From an uncultured Alphaproteobacteria bacterium (GTDB lineage: Bacteria > Pseudomonadota > Alphaproteobacteria > RF32 > CAG-239), in assembly GCA_934254915.1 (NCBI GenBank), contig CAKQMH010000004.1, positions 1-64,000 of the forward strand: DNA of 64,000 nucleotides. The letters run 5' to 3'. Shown here piece by piece: positions 23,376 through 33,226 of the stretch. Every line of letters begins with the position of its first letter. The stretch's first letter is position 1. The position numbers and the translations under genes were made by a program. Below the pieces are notes generated by a model, which was given only the letters and a program-made list of their open reading frames with translations, was not told the origin of the DNA and did not search any database.

Positions 23376-25823
23376 ATGAAGCTAGTTATTGTAGAATCAC
23401 CGGCGAAAGCCAAGACAATTAATAAATATTTGGGAAAAGATTATCAGGTTTTGGCCAGTTTCGGGCATATTCGTGATTTGCCGAGTAAAGATGGTTCGGT
23501 GCAGCCGGATAATGATTTTGCAATGACCTGGGAGCTTAGTCCCGGCGGCAAAAAACGTTTGGCCGATATTTTGAAGGCGGTTAAAGAATGTGATACGATT
23601 GTGCTGGCATCCGACCCGGATAGAGAGGGAGAAGCAATCGCATGGCATATTTTGGAAGAATTGAACGCTCACAAAGCGATTAAAGGCAAAAAAATTGAGC
23701 GGGTGGTTTTTCATGAAATCACCAAATCAGCCATTACCGAGGCAATTAAAAATCCGCGGCAGATTGATGACAATTTAGTGTCAGCTTATATGGCACGTCG
23801 GGCTTTGGATTATTTGGTCGGGTTTACTTTGTCGCCGGTTTTGTGGCGCAAACTTCCGGGATCAAAATCGGCCGGACGCGTACAGTCAGTGGCATTGCGC
23901 CTGATTTGCGACCGCGAAAATGAAATCGAAAAATTTAAGGCCGAAGAATATTGGACAATTGAGGCCGAATTATTCACGGCGGCAAAAGCATTAATTAAGT
24001 CAAAATTAATCCAGTTGGACGGTAAAAAACTGGAAAAATTCGATATTAAGACGGAAGCACAGGCGCTGGAAGCCAAAGCCAAAATTGAAGCTCAAAATTT
24101 TGCTATTGCAACGGTCGAACGCAAAAAAGCCAATCGTTATCCGGCACCGCCGTTTACAACCTCCACTCTGCAACAAGAGGCGGCTCGTAAAATGCGTTTT
24201 TCAGCTAAGAAAACCATGCAGATTGCGCAGAAACTTTACGAAGCCGGTTTGATTACTTATATGCGTACTGATGCGGTTAATCTTTCCAAAGAGGCGATTG
24301 CCGCTTGTCGAGAAGCGATAGTTAAGTATTTTGGTGAAGCATATCTGCCCAAAACCGCAAAAGAATATAAAAACAAAACCAAAAACGCGCAGGAAGCTCA
24401 CGAGGCAATACGTCCGTCCGATGTGATGAACACGCCTAAAAAGATGGAAACCAAACTGGACGCCGACAGCCACAAATTATATGAACTGATTTGGAAACGT
24501 ACGGTTGCCTGCCAGATGAATCCGGCGGTGTTGGATCGCGTAGTGATTGATGCAATTTCGGCAGATAAACAGATTTTGTTGCGGGCAAACGGACAAGTTA
24601 TTGAATTTGACGGCTTTTTGAAATTGTATCAGGAAAGCCGCGATGATGCCGAAGATGATGATGAAAACCGCATTTTGCCGAATGTCAGCGAAGGTGAGGC
24701 GGTTGATAAAGGCGAAATTACTCCCGAACAGCATTTTACCACCCCGCCGCCGCGTTTTACCGAAGCAAGTCTGGTTAAAAAACTTGAGGAATTGGGAATC
24801 GGGCGGCCGTCAACTTATGCCTCAATTATTGCCGTGTTGCAGGAGCGCAAATATGTGCGGGTGGAAAAACTGCGCTTTATTCCCGAAGATCGTGGGCGAA
24901 TCGTAACCGTATTTTTGGAAAACTTCTTTAAGAAATATGTGGAATATGATTTTACCGCGCAGCTGGAAGAATATTTGGATAATGTTTCGGCCGGTGAAAT
25001 GGAATGGAAAAAACTGCTGGGCGGTTTTTGGGCAAAATTTATTAAAAATATTGAAGCGGTTCAACCGTTGCAAATCAGCGAAGTTATTAATAAGATTGAT
25101 GAGGTTTTATCTTATCACTTATTCCCGCCGCGGGAAGACGGAAGCGATCCGCGGGTTTGTCCGGTATGCGGAACGGGACGTTTGAGTATTAAACTGGGTA
25201 AGTTTGGAGCATTTATCGGTTGCTCCAATTATCCCGAATGTAAATATACCAAGCCGTTGGTTGATACTACGGATGAGGAAGCGGCCGCGCAGCCTAAAAT
25301 CGGCGGCGATGATAAAATTTTGGGACAGATGAATGAAATGAACATCTATCTTAAAAAAGGGCCGTACGGATATTATTTGCAGTTGGGCGAAGATGCAACC
25401 GCAACAACCGAAAAGCCGAAACGTTCCGCTTTGCCGAAAAATATTTCTCCGGAAGAAGTAACCCTGGAACAGGCGACCAGATTGTTAAGTCTGCCGTTTG
25501 ATTTGGGCGAAGGTATTCAAGTCAATGTCGGCAAATTCGGACCATATATCAAACAAGGCGGCAAATCAAAATCCTTAAGCGGTGCGGACAATGTCTTTAA
25601 TATCACTTTGGAGCGGGCAAAAGAGATTTTGGCAAATGTGGCGGAGCGTCCGCAAGGCAAATCACTGGGCATTAATCCGAAAAACAAGCAGGAAGTCGTG
25701 TTGATGAGCGGGCGTTACGGACCGTATATTAAGTCCGGCCGAACTAATTATGCTTTGCCAAAGGAATTTAAGGATAAAGAGTTGACGCTTGATGATGCCT
25801 TAAAAATTATGGCTAAAAAATAA
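23376..25823 (+). CDS. topA: DNA topoisomerase I
   Basis: An 815-residue type IA topoisomerase relaxing negative supercoils. The Toprim domain is at 1-130 (VESPAKAKTI, ASDPDREGEAIAWH), and the catalytic Tyr295 lies in GLITYMRTDA. One C4 zinc-finger domain follows (CPVCGTGRL, CSNYPECKY, near 590-625). The C-terminus has two or three topo-C repeats with the KFGPYIKQGGK and RYGPYIKSGR motifs, typical of alphaproteobacteria. It follows dprA by 8 nt and is closed by a strong terminator. Confidence 0.98.
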   Translation: MKLVIVESPAKAKTINKYLGKDYQVLASFGHIRDLPSKDGSVQPDNDFAMTWELSPGGKKRLADILKAVKECDTIVLASDPDREGEAIAWHILEELNAHKAIKGKKIERVVFHEITKSAITEAIKNPRQIDDNLVSAYMARRALDYLVGFTLSPVLWRKLPGSKSAGRVQSVALRLICDRENEIEKFKAEEYWTIEAELFTAAKALIKSKLIQLDGKKLEKFDIKTEAQALEAKAKIEAQNFAIATVERKKANRYPAPPFTTSTLQQEAARKMRFSAKKTMQIAQKLYEAGLITYMRTDAVNLSKEAIAACREAIVKYFGEAYLPKTAKEYKNKTKNAQEAHEAIRPSDVMNTPKKMETKLDADSHKLYELIWKRTVACQMNPAVLDRVVIDAISADKQILLRANGQVIEFDGFLKLYQESRDDAEDDDENRILPNVSEGEAVDKGEITPEQHFTTPPPRFTEASLVKKLEELGIGRPSTYASIIAVLQERKYVRVEKLRFIPEDRGRIVTVFLENFFKKYVEYDFTAQLEEYLDNVSAGEMEWKKLLGGFWAKFIKNIEAVQPLQISEVINKIDEVLSYHLFPPREDGSDPRVCPVCGTGRLSIKLGKFGAFIGCSNYPECKYTKPLVDTTDEEAAAQPKIGGDDKILGQMNEMNIYLKKGPYGYYLQLGEDATATTEKPKRSALPKNISPEEVTLEQATRLLSLPFDLGEGIQVNVGKFGPYIKQGGKSKSLSGADNVFNITLERAKEILANVAERPQGKSLGINPKNKQEVVLMSGRYGPYIKSGRTNYALPKEFKDKELTLDDALKIMAKK

Positions 25824-25830
25824 CAAAATT

Positions 25831-25862
25831 AAGCCTTCCCATTGCAGCGGAAGGCTTTTTTG
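25831..25862 (+). terminator. topA terminator
   Basis: AAGCCTTCC pairs with GGAAGGCTT and is followed by six or more T residues. Confidence 0.9.
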
Positions 25863-25934
25863 TATGAAGATGGTTATGATTTTTTAAGTTTTGTCGTGTT
25901 ATGATGCGGACAGTTTAATTTTAGAGGAACGAAA

Positions 25935-27233
25935 ATGGCTGCTAACTGGTGGAAAGCCTGCAAAGTTTATTTTGACCGACGAATGATAGCAATGGTAATG
26001 CTAGGCTTTTCCAGCGGTTTTCCGTTGTTGTTGGTTTTTAGTACGCTGAACTTGTGGCTGAAAGATGCCGGAGTACCGTTGACAATGATCGGGCTGTTTT
26101 CGTTGGCCAAAACGCCATACAGTCTGAAATGGCTGTGGTCGCCGATTGTTGATCGTGTTAAACTGCCTTTTTTCAATCGTTTCGGCCGCCGCCGCGGGTG
26201 GGCATTGTTTACACAAATCTGGTTGATGTTGGCGATTGGGGGAATGGCGATGACTAATCCGGCTCAATCGCCGGTCAGTATGGCGATTTGGGCGTTTGTG
26301 GTTACATTTGCCTCAGCCTCGCAAGACATTGTTTTAGACGCTTATCGGATTGAAAGTTTTGATAACCGCGAACAAGGAGCCGGAGTGGCGGTCTTTGTAT
26401 TAGGGTATCGAATCGGTACAATATTTTCGGGCGCGGGTGCTTTGTTTATGGCGGCTTCAATGGACTGGAGCGATGTTTATAAAATTATGGCTTTGGGGGC
26501 GGTTGTCGGAATGGTGACAATCATTTGCTCCAAAGAGCCGAAAAAAGACCGCAAATATAAAGAACGAAAATTAAAAGGAAATTGGCGGCAAAAATTGGCG
26601 CAATTTATGAAAAAAGCCGTGCATGAACCGTTGGCTGATTTTGTCAAACGTCCTAACTGGTTGTGGGTTTTGTTGTTTATTTTTTTCTATCGGATGAGTG
26701 ATGCTTATATTGGGCCGATGGCGTATCCGTTTTATGATGATTTGGGTTTCAGCAAAAAAGAAATAGCAACGATTGTAAAGCTGTTCGGAGTAGCGGCGAC
26801 AATTGCCGGAACATTAATCGGCGGCATTGTAGTCAGCAAAATGGGAATCGTCCGTTCATTATTGTTTTGCGGGGTTTTGCAGGGGTTGTCAAATCTGGTG
26901 TTTGTGGCACAAGCCTACGCCGGACATAATGTACAGGTATTTATGCTGACTATTTCAATCGAAAATATAACCAGCGGAATGGGAACTGCCGCATTTGTCG
27001 CTTACTTGTCGTCATTGTGCAATGTGGCGTATACGGCAACGCAATATGCGCTGTTGTCATCCTTAATGAGTTTGGCGCGCGACGTTTTTGCCGCTACATC
27101 GGGATTTTTGGCCGCCGCAATTTCATGGCAGATGTTTTTTGTACTGACCACATTGATGGCAATTCCGGGAATGGTGATATTGCTTTATCTGATTCACAAA
27201 AACAGCTTTACTGTCGAGAGTCGAATAAGCTAA
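25935..27233 (+). CDS. AmpG-like muropeptide MFS permease
   Basis: A 432-residue major-facilitator protein with about 12 membrane segments. The opening region (LGFSSGFPLLLVFSTLNLWL, then AKTPYSLKWLWSPIVDR) is characteristic of AmpG, which imports GlcNAc-anhydro-muropeptides for cell-wall recycling and, in some species, beta-lactamase induction. No ampR, ampD or beta-lactamase gene is close by. Its 3' end overlaps the converging SDR gene by 4 nt. Confidence 0.88.
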   Translation: MAANWWKACKVYFDRRMIAMVMLGFSSGFPLLLVFSTLNLWLKDAGVPLTMIGLFSLAKTPYSLKWLWSPIVDRVKLPFFNRFGRRRGWALFTQIWLMLAIGGMAMTNPAQSPVSMAIWAFVVTFASASQDIVLDAYRIESFDNREQGAGVAVFVLGYRIGTIFSGAGALFMAASMDWSDVYKIMALGAVVGMVTIICSKEPKKDRKYKERKLKGNWRQKLAQFMKKAVHEPLADFVKRPNWLWVLLFIFFYRMSDAYIGPMAYPFYDDLGFSKKEIATIVKLFGVAATIAGTLIGGIVVSKMGIVRSLLFCGVLQGLSNLVFVAQAYAGHNVQVFMLTISIENITSGMGTAAFVAYLSSLCNVAYTATQYALLSSLMSLARDVFAATSGFLAAAISWQMFFVLTTLMAIPGMVILLYLIHKNSFTVESRIS

Positions 27234-28120
27234 ACTTTATGCGGCAGGCGGGAATAAATAAAATCACTTAAGCGGTTGGGTAAAACGGAAAGCAGCCAGC
27301 TGCTCAAGCGCATCGGCCACGGAAAAGCGATTAATCCGACGTTGCGGGCAACACGGCGCGCAATCAGCTCAGCCGCTTGGTTTGCTTCCATAAAAAACGG
27401 CATCGGACAGGTATTGCGGTCAGTAATGCGTGAACGGACAAAGCCGGGGCAGACGACGCTGACATTAATATGCAGAGGTTTCAGCTGCAGGCGCAGAGCT
27501 TCGCCCCAAGCTTTAACACAGGCTTTGCTGGCACTGTATGAGGGGCAGGTCGGTAATCCGTGATAACCGGCAATAGAGCTGATAATAACCAGAGTCTTTT
27601 GATCATCATGGAAAAATTCGCAACCTTTATCGGCCAGATATTTGCGTTGGAAAAAGCCTAATGAAAACGCGCGCTTTTGGTTTTTCATCCGCGAGATGAA
27701 TTTATCAAGCGAACTGTCGGAATTATTGTCCTGACGGCGAATCCGCGAGCGGTAATTTTCGATTGCCGGCAGAATGGTATTTAAAACGCCGCCGACATTG
27801 GTGTTGAAAGTATTATAGATGTTGGCGGTGGTTTCTTCAACGGTGGCGACGCCGGCATTGGCAATAACCAAATTAAGCGGTGAGGTTTGTTCGCACTTGT
27901 TTATCCAATTTTGCATGGCTTCACGGTTGGTAACATCAATAATTTGCGGAAAAACAACAGCCCCAAGCTGTTCACATTTTTGAGTGACAATTTGCAAACG
28001 GGTTTGGTCACGGCCGCAGAGGAATAAATTTTTAGCCGAAGTTTGGGCATAATAAAGGGCAAGAGCTTCACCGATGCCGCTGGTGGCGCCGGTAATTAAA
28101 ATATTTTGGGTGCGAGGCAT
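27230..28120 (-). CDS. Short-chain dehydrogenase/reductase
   Basis: A 296-residue SDR. The cofactor site is TGATSGIGEA (residues 10-19), NAGVA follows the strand near 89, and the catalytic Ser, Tyr and Lys lie in ISSIAG and YSASK. A tail with a hydrophobic C-terminal segment near 270-285 suggests membrane attachment. The substrate is not evident; NADP(H)-type oxidoreductases of this kind act on lipids or ketones. Confidence 0.88.
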   Translation of the reverse strand: MPRTQNILITGATSGIGEALALYYAQTSAKNLFLCGRDQTRLQIVTQKCEQLGAVVFPQIIDVTNREAMQNWINKCEQTSPLNLVIANAGVATVEETTANIYNTFNTNVGGVLNTILPAIENYRSRIRRQDNNSDSSLDKFISRMKNQKRAFSLGFFQRKYLADKGCEFFHDDQKTLVIISSIAGYHGLPTCPSYSASKACVKAWGEALRLQLKPLHINVSVVCPGFVRSRITDRNTCPMPFFMEANQAAELIARRVARNVGLIAFPWPMRLSSWLLSVLPNRLSDFIYSRLPHKV

Positions 28121-28196
28121 TTATTTTTCCTTAAAGTAAAAACTTTTTAATTATTTATATCTATAATGCATAAAAAAATCAACAGGGAGTTTGAAG

Positions 28197-29099
28197 GTGA
28201 CAATCAGCAGTATGACCGGATTTGCCCGTCAAAGCGGTACGGCAGTTTTGCAGGAAGAAGCTTTTGACTGGATTTGGGAAATTAAAAGCGTTAACGGCAA
28301 ATCGCTTGAGATTAAAATGAAAATGCCTAACGGTTATGAAAGTCGGATGGCGGAATTACGCAATATTGCGGCTCGTTTTTTAGGGCGCGGCAATGTGGCG
28401 GCGTATTTGGAAGTTAAGCAACAAAATGAGCAGCCGACCGTTAAAATAAATGAGGATTTATTGGCGCAGGTTACCCAAACGGCAATTGCGTTGTTTAAGA
28501 AAAATGCCGATTGGTTGGATAAACCGTCAGCGAGTGAACTGCTTAATCTTCGCGGCGTGTTGGAATGTGAGGAGAAAACCTTAAGCGAAGAAAATGAAGA
28601 ATGTTTGTGGCAAAAAATAGCGCAAAGTTTTGCGGAAGTATGCGGACAATTACAAAAAGACCGGCAGGCGGAAGGTGCAAAAATCAAAACGGCTTTAGAG
28701 AATATTTTGTCGCAAATTAAAACGACCGTTGATGAAATTGAGCAAATTGCAGTTACATTGCCATTAAAAATGAAAGAAAAGCTAAACGAACAGGTTAAGC
28801 AATGGGCAGAAGGGGTTGAAGTCAGTGAAGACAGGCTGGCGCAAGAGTTGGTGTTGTATGTGACCAAAGCTGATATTCGCGAAGAAGTTGATCGTTTGCA
28901 GGCTCATATAAAAACAGCACAGAATCTGCTGAATGAAGACGGCGGAGTGGGACGAAGATTGGATTTTTTGTGTCAGGAGCTTAATCGGGAAGCGAACACG
29001 ACATGTTCCAAGTCGTGTGATATTGAATTAACAAATCTGGGGATGAAACTGAAAGCCTTAATCGAACAGTTTCGCGAACAGGTACAAAATATTGAGTGA
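28197..29099 (+). CDS. yicC: YicC family endoribonuclease
   Basis: A 300-residue YicC-type protein, now regarded as an endoribonuclease family. The hallmark SMTGFAR is near the start; the C-terminal domain keeps FLCQELNREANT and SKSCDIELTNLGMKLK. I choose GTG 28197 as the start because GGGAG lies 7 nt upstream; a TTG six nt earlier would be too close to it. It is followed by gmk, a pairing seen widely in bacteria. Confidence 0.93.
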   Translation: MTISSMTGFARQSGTAVLQEEAFDWIWEIKSVNGKSLEIKMKMPNGYESRMAELRNIAARFLGRGNVAAYLEVKQQNEQPTVKINEDLLAQVTQTAIALFKKNADWLDKPSASELLNLRGVLECEEKTLSEENEECLWQKIAQSFAEVCGQLQKDRQAEGAKIKTALENILSQIKTTVDEIEQIAVTLPLKMKEKLNEQVKQWAEGVEVSEDRLAQELVLYVTKADIREEVDRLQAHIKTAQNLLNEDGGVGRRLDFLCQELNREANTTCSKSCDIELTNLGMKLKALIEQFREQVQNIE

Positions 29100-29107
29100 G
29101 GTCTGAA

Positions 29108-29770
29108 ATGGATGAAATTATTGATAGATTGAAAAAAGTCCGCAAAGGGGCAATGTTTATTATCGAAGCTCCGTCGGGTACAGGTAAAGGTACGGTAGCC
29201 AAGGAATTGTTGAAGCGCGACCCGAATATTAAGTTTTCCGTTTCGGTTACAACCCGCGATCCGCGCCCCGGCGAGGTTGAAGGCGTTGATTATTATTTCG
29301 TGACTAATGAACAATATGATGAATTTTTGGCAAAAGATGCTTTCTATGAGTACGTTGATTCACAATATGGTTCACGCTATGGCACGTTGCGTTCGGAAGT
29401 CGACAGCTTTATTAATGTCGGACAGGACGTGTTATTTGATATGGATTGGGCCGGCGCAAGGCAAATGCGCAAAAAAGCACCCGATGATGTGGTGACGATT
29501 TATTTGCTGCCGCCGTCAATCAAGGAGCTGCGTTCGCGTTTGGAAAACCGCGGAACGGATTCAAAAGAAGTTATTGAAAAGCGCATGGGAATTATTTTAG
29601 ACAAGATGAGCCATTGGGATGAATTTGATTATGTGATTGTGAACGTAAATTTGGAAGAAACCGTTCTGAAAATTCAAAAAATCATTTCCGGCGAGCGTAT
29701 GAAACGCGTACGCCAGGTCGGGCTCAAGGGCTTTGTTAAAGAATTAATAAAAGAAGTCGAACAAAAATAG
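29108..29770 (+). CDS. gmk: Guanylate kinase
   Basis: A 220-residue P-loop kinase converting GMP to GDP. The Walker A is EAPSGTGKGT, followed by SVTTRDPRPGEVEGVDY for GMP binding. The start is ATG 29108, 6 nt after GAGG; 8 nt separate it from the yicC stop. The 3' end abuts the converging Sel1-like gene. Confidence 0.97.
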   Translation: MDEIIDRLKKVRKGAMFIIEAPSGTGKGTVAKELLKRDPNIKFSVSVTTRDPRPGEVEGVDYYFVTNEQYDEFLAKDAFYEYVDSQYGSRYGTLRSEVDSFINVGQDVLFDMDWAGARQMRKKAPDDVVTIYLLPPSIKELRSRLENRGTDSKEVIEKRMGIILDKMSHWDEFDYVIVNVNLEETVLKIQKIISGERMKRVRQVGLKGFVKELIKEVEQK

Positions 29771-30349
29771 TCAGCGGCTAAGACCGTTTAAGCGCCGCCG
29801 CTGTTCGGGCGTCATGGATTTGTAGACTTTTAAGGCATTGTCGGAGGCCTGCGGAACTTGCAAAGCAGCAGCTTTTTGATAAAGCGAAAACGATTGCAGC
29901 AAGTCCGGTTTTACACCTACGCCGCGGGCATACATCCATGCTAAAACTTCAACCGCATGCGGATCGTTTTTAGCGGCGCGGTTGCTGATTTCCTCAAGCT
30001 CTAACGGTGTAACCCGATTTTCTTTGACGGCCGTCAAAACATCCAACCAGTGCTGACGAGCCTCAAGTTCGGCTTGTTTAAGCTGTTCACGGTTATCAGT
30101 CAGTTTGACGGCGGCCGGTATCGGTTCTTTAAGTTCTTCAGGCTGTTCGGAATTCAGGTTCTTTTTCAGTAATTCCTCTTCTACCAAAATATCCGGAATA
30201 GAACGGTTTTTGACGAATAAGGGCAGGTATCCGCGATTGTCGGAACGGACGATGTCGCGGTACAATTCATCAAGGCTGGAAGTTTGAGCCCAACCGTCAG
30301 CAGCCGAAAAACAGATTAAGAGTAAAGTCAGTAACGCGTATTTTTTCAT
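29771..30349 (-). CDS. Secreted Sel1-like repeat protein
   Basis: A 192-residue protein with a signal peptide (residues 1-21, ending DGWAQ). The C-terminal third has one Sel1-like repeat (HAVEVLAWMYARGVGVKPD, then a YQKAAALQ helix), a tetratricopeptide-like unit for protein-protein contacts. The middle is a charged helical region. Function is unknown; it is probably periplasmic. Confidence 0.82.
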   Translation of the reverse strand: MKKYALLTLLLICFSAADGWAQTSSLDELYRDIVRSDNRGYLPLFVKNRSIPDILVEEELLKKNLNSEQPEELKEPIPAAVKLTDNREQLKQAELEARQHWLDVLTAVKENRVTPLELEEISNRAAKNDPHAVEVLAWMYARGVGVKPDLLQSFSLYQKAAALQVPQASDNALKVYKSMTPEQRRRLNGLSR

Positions 30350-30449
30350 TTCTTTATTGCACTTTTTTTAATTATTGTAATAATACCAAAGACTTGTTAT
30401 ATAGGTCTAGTAGATTTTGTCGCTTATGAACATAAAACAGGGGAAAAAG

Positions 30450-31379
30450 ATGAAAAAAATTTATGATTCAATTACGGAAATGGTGGGAAAAACGCCATTG
30501 GTGCGATTGGCTAAATTGGCAAAAATGCATAAATGCAAAGCTGAAATTTTAGGCAAATGTGAATTTTATAATCCTCTGTTTTCGGTTAAAGACCGGGTGG
30601 CCTGCCAGATGCTGAAAGAGGCGGAAAAAGCGGGCGTGGTGGATGGAAACACCATTTTTTTGGAAGCGACGAGCGGCAATACCGGCATTGCTTTAGCAGC
30701 GATGTGTGCGGCCAAAGGATATAAGTTGGTAATCACTATGCCGGAAAATATGTCAAAGGAAAGAATATTGCTGATGCGGCATTTCGGGGCGGAAGTTATT
30801 TTAACGCCGGCGGAAGATGGTATGCGCGGAGCTTTGGCTAAAGCTGATATGCTGGCTGAGAAAAATCCGCATGTCGTAATGTTGCAGCAATTCTGCAACG
30901 AGGCGAATCCCAATGCCCATAAATTCAGTACCAGTATTGAGATTTTGGAAGATACGGGCGGTGATATCGATGTGTTGGTGAGTGCGGTCGGTACGGCCGG
31001 AACGTTAACCGGAGTGGCTTCGACCCTAAAAACCAACAATCCGGATTTATACGTGGTGGCGGTTGAACCCAAAGCCAGTCCGGTGTTGAACGGCGGTGAA
31101 GCGGGAAGCCATAAGATTCCGGGTATCGGCGCCGGATTTGTGCCGCCGTTTTATAATGACAATTTGGTTAATGAGGTGGTCGATGTCAGCGATGAAGATG
31201 CTTTGAATACGGCTAAAGAGGCGGCAAAGGTCGAAGGACTGCCAATCGGTTTATCCGCCGGAGCGGCTTTATGCGCGGCGCTTAAAATCGGAGCGCGTCC
31301 GGAGATGAAAAACAAAAACATCGTGGTGATTTTGCCGGATGCGGTTGAGCGGTATTTGTCGTTGGGGTATTTTGATTAA
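30450..31379 (+). CDS. cysK: Cysteine synthase (O-acetylserine sulfhydrylase)
   Basis: A 309-residue PLP enzyme making cysteine from O-acetylserine and sulfide. The PLP Lys lies in NPLFSVKDR, the phosphate loop is TSGNTGIALA, and the QQFCNEANPNAH stretch and GIGAGFVP follow. The start is ATG 30450 with AGGGGA 5 nt upstream; an earlier ATG lacks a site. F in place of the usual S in NPLSSVKDR is a minor variation. It stands alone. Confidence 0.94.
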   Translation: MKKIYDSITEMVGKTPLVRLAKLAKMHKCKAEILGKCEFYNPLFSVKDRVACQMLKEAEKAGVVDGNTIFLEATSGNTGIALAAMCAAKGYKLVITMPENMSKERILLMRHFGAEVILTPAEDGMRGALAKADMLAEKNPHVVMLQQFCNEANPNAHKFSTSIEILEDTGGDIDVLVSAVGTAGTLTGVASTLKTNNPDLYVVAVEPKASPVLNGGEAGSHKIPGIGAGFVPPFYNDNLVNEVVDVSDEDALNTAKEAAKVEGLPIGLSAGAALCAALKIGARPEMKNKNIVVILPDAVERYLSLGYFD

Positions 31380-31465
31380 GCGGATAAACATAAAAAGCCA
31401 TTGCCTAAATTTAAATTTATAGCTAAGCTGACAAAAAAAGTTTTTGACTGTTCTGAAGAAGAAAA

Positions 31466-32572
31466 ATGAAACCAAACTCGATTTTAGGTCGGTATTTGAC
31501 CAAACAGATTATTTTTAATTTTGCCGCTGTGTTGCTGATGGTGCTGGGGGTAGTGCTGTTGTTTGAGGTGGTGGAGCTGTTGCGCCGTACTTCCTCGCGT
31601 GATGAAATCGGATTTGGTTTTGTGATGCAGATGGCTGTAACCAAATTGCCCAAGACCATCGAAATGGTATTTCCGTTTGTGATGATGATTGCGGCAATGG
31701 TCACGTTTTGGAAAGTCAGCAAAAGTAATGAATTTGTGATTATTCGCGCGGCCGGTGTTTCTATTTGGGGGTTTCTGACGCCGGTATTGTGCGCGACTTT
31801 TTTAATCGGGGCGATAAATGTTACCATCGTCAATCCGATAGCCGCGGGTATGTATGATATGTACGAGACATTGGAGTATCGTTTTAAGACGCGTAATCCT
31901 AAAGCGGTTTTGTTCTCGGACAAGGGACTTTGGATAAGAGAAGCGATTAACGAAAATGAGATTATGGTACTGCAAGCGCAAAGTCTGCGTCAGGAGCAGG
32001 AGGATTTATTGTTGCGCAATCTCAGTATTATTGAAATGGACAGGCGTTCGCAGCCGGTGCGGCGGTTAGAGGCTTTTGCCGGAATTTTAAAAGACGGATA
32101 TTTCGAACTGAAAGACGTGCATATTTTTAAGGCCGGAGAACCTACGGAAACGGTTAACAGTATGGACTATAAGACCGGTTTGACGGCTGATAGGATTAAA
32201 GAAAATTTTGCGGCGCCGGAAGCAATTTCTTTTTGGGATTTGCCGTCAACCATTCGTTTTTATGAAATGTCGGGCTTTTCGGCACAACGGCATAAGTTGA
32301 GATATATGACATTGCTGGTTTCGCCGTTTTTGTTGTGCGCAATGGTATTGGTAGCGGCGGTATTTTCACTGCGCCCCAATAACCGCCGCGGCGGAATTAT
32401 GGTTTTGATTGTCGGCGGAATTTCAACCGGTTTTGTGGTTTATTTCTTATCGCAGCTGGTGTATGCGTTCGGGATTAACGGCTATATTCCGGTGGCAATG
32501 GCAGTGTGGACGCCGGCTTTGATCGTATCAATGATAAGCGTATCGGTTTTGTTGCATTTGGAAGACGGCTAA
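31466..32572 (+). CDS. lptG: LPS export permease LptG
   Basis: A 368-residue YjgP/YjgQ-family permease, one of the two membrane subunits of the LptBFG ABC exporter that extracts LPS from the inner membrane. Six membrane segments frame a periplasmic jellyroll (about residues 135-270); the C-terminal part, SLRPNNRRGGIMVLIVGGIS, fits LptG better than LptF. Its usual neighbour lptF is absent here. Confidence 0.9.
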   Translation: MKPNSILGRYLTKQIIFNFAAVLLMVLGVVLLFEVVELLRRTSSRDEIGFGFVMQMAVTKLPKTIEMVFPFVMMIAAMVTFWKVSKSNEFVIIRAAGVSIWGFLTPVLCATFLIGAINVTIVNPIAAGMYDMYETLEYRFKTRNPKAVLFSDKGLWIREAINENEIMVLQAQSLRQEQEDLLLRNLSIIEMDRRSQPVRRLEAFAGILKDGYFELKDVHIFKAGEPTETVNSMDYKTGLTADRIKENFAAPEAISFWDLPSTIRFYEMSGFSAQRHKLRYMTLLVSPFLLCAMVLVAAVFSLRPNNRRGGIMVLIVGGISTGFVVYFLSQLVYAFGINGYIPVAMAVWTPALIVSMISVSVLLHLEDG

Positions 32573-32658
32573 AAAGAGGCGGAGAGAATTAAAAAAATAC
32601 TGGATTTTTTATTTTTTTATGCTATAAGAAAGTTATTCTTTCATAAAATATTTTGGAA

Positions 32659-32683
32659 GTGGGGTCAAAAACCCCGCTTTTTT
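32659..32683 (+). terminator. Hairpin with T-run in the rimP-nusA leader
   Basis: GTGGGGT pairs with ACCCCGC across loop CAAAA, then six T residues, 17 nt before the rimP start. It can end lptG transcripts or act as an attenuator of the operon, as known for NusA autoregulation. Confidence 0.75.
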
Positions 32684-32700
32684 GTTAAAAGGAATATAAA

Positions 32701-33204
32701 ATGCAAACAAAACACCCCGTTGAGGATCTGATTGCTCCGATAATTGATGATTTGGGCTTTGAGGTGGTGCGAATCATGACAATCGGCAATGTTAATCCGA
32801 CCCTGCAGATTATGATTGAACGTAAAGATCGGCAAAATTTGGTGGTTGATGATTGCGCTGCCGTAAGTCGTGCGATTTCGGAAATTTTGGATGAAAAAGA
32901 TCCGATTAAAGGCGAATATTCGCTGGAAGTAAGTTCGCCGGGGTTGGATCGGCCGTTGACCAAAGTTGAACATTTTTTGCGCTTTGCCGGATATGAGGCA
33001 AAAATTGATACGATGGTGCCGGTTGAGGGAAGAAAACGTTTTAAAGGTAAAATTATTAAGGTTGATGAACAAAATAATGTTCATTTTGAAATGGACGGCA
33101 ACACCTATGTGATTCCGTTTGATGATATCAGTAAAGCTAAACTTGTTTTAACCGATGAGCTTCTGAATGCATATATGGAAGCGAATCCTGATGTTGAACT
33201 GTAA
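32701..33204 (+). CDS. rimP: Ribosome maturation factor RimP
   Basis: A 167-residue RimP, needed for 30S subunit maturation. The N-terminal domain has the PTLQIMIERKD strand and DCAAVSRAISE helix; YSLEVSSPGLDRPL is the family signature, followed by an SH3-like C-terminal domain. It is the first gene of the conserved rimP-nusA-ylxR-infB operon. Confidence 0.96.
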   Translation: MQTKHPVEDLIAPIIDDLGFEVVRIMTIGNVNPTLQIMIERKDRQNLVVDDCAAVSRAISEILDEKDPIKGEYSLEVSSPGLDRPLTKVEHFLRFAGYEAKIDTMVPVEGRKRFKGKIIKVDEQNNVHFEMDGNTYVIPFDDISKAKLVLTDELLNAYMEANPDVEL

Positions 33205-33226
33205 TTATAACGATTTGAGGATTATG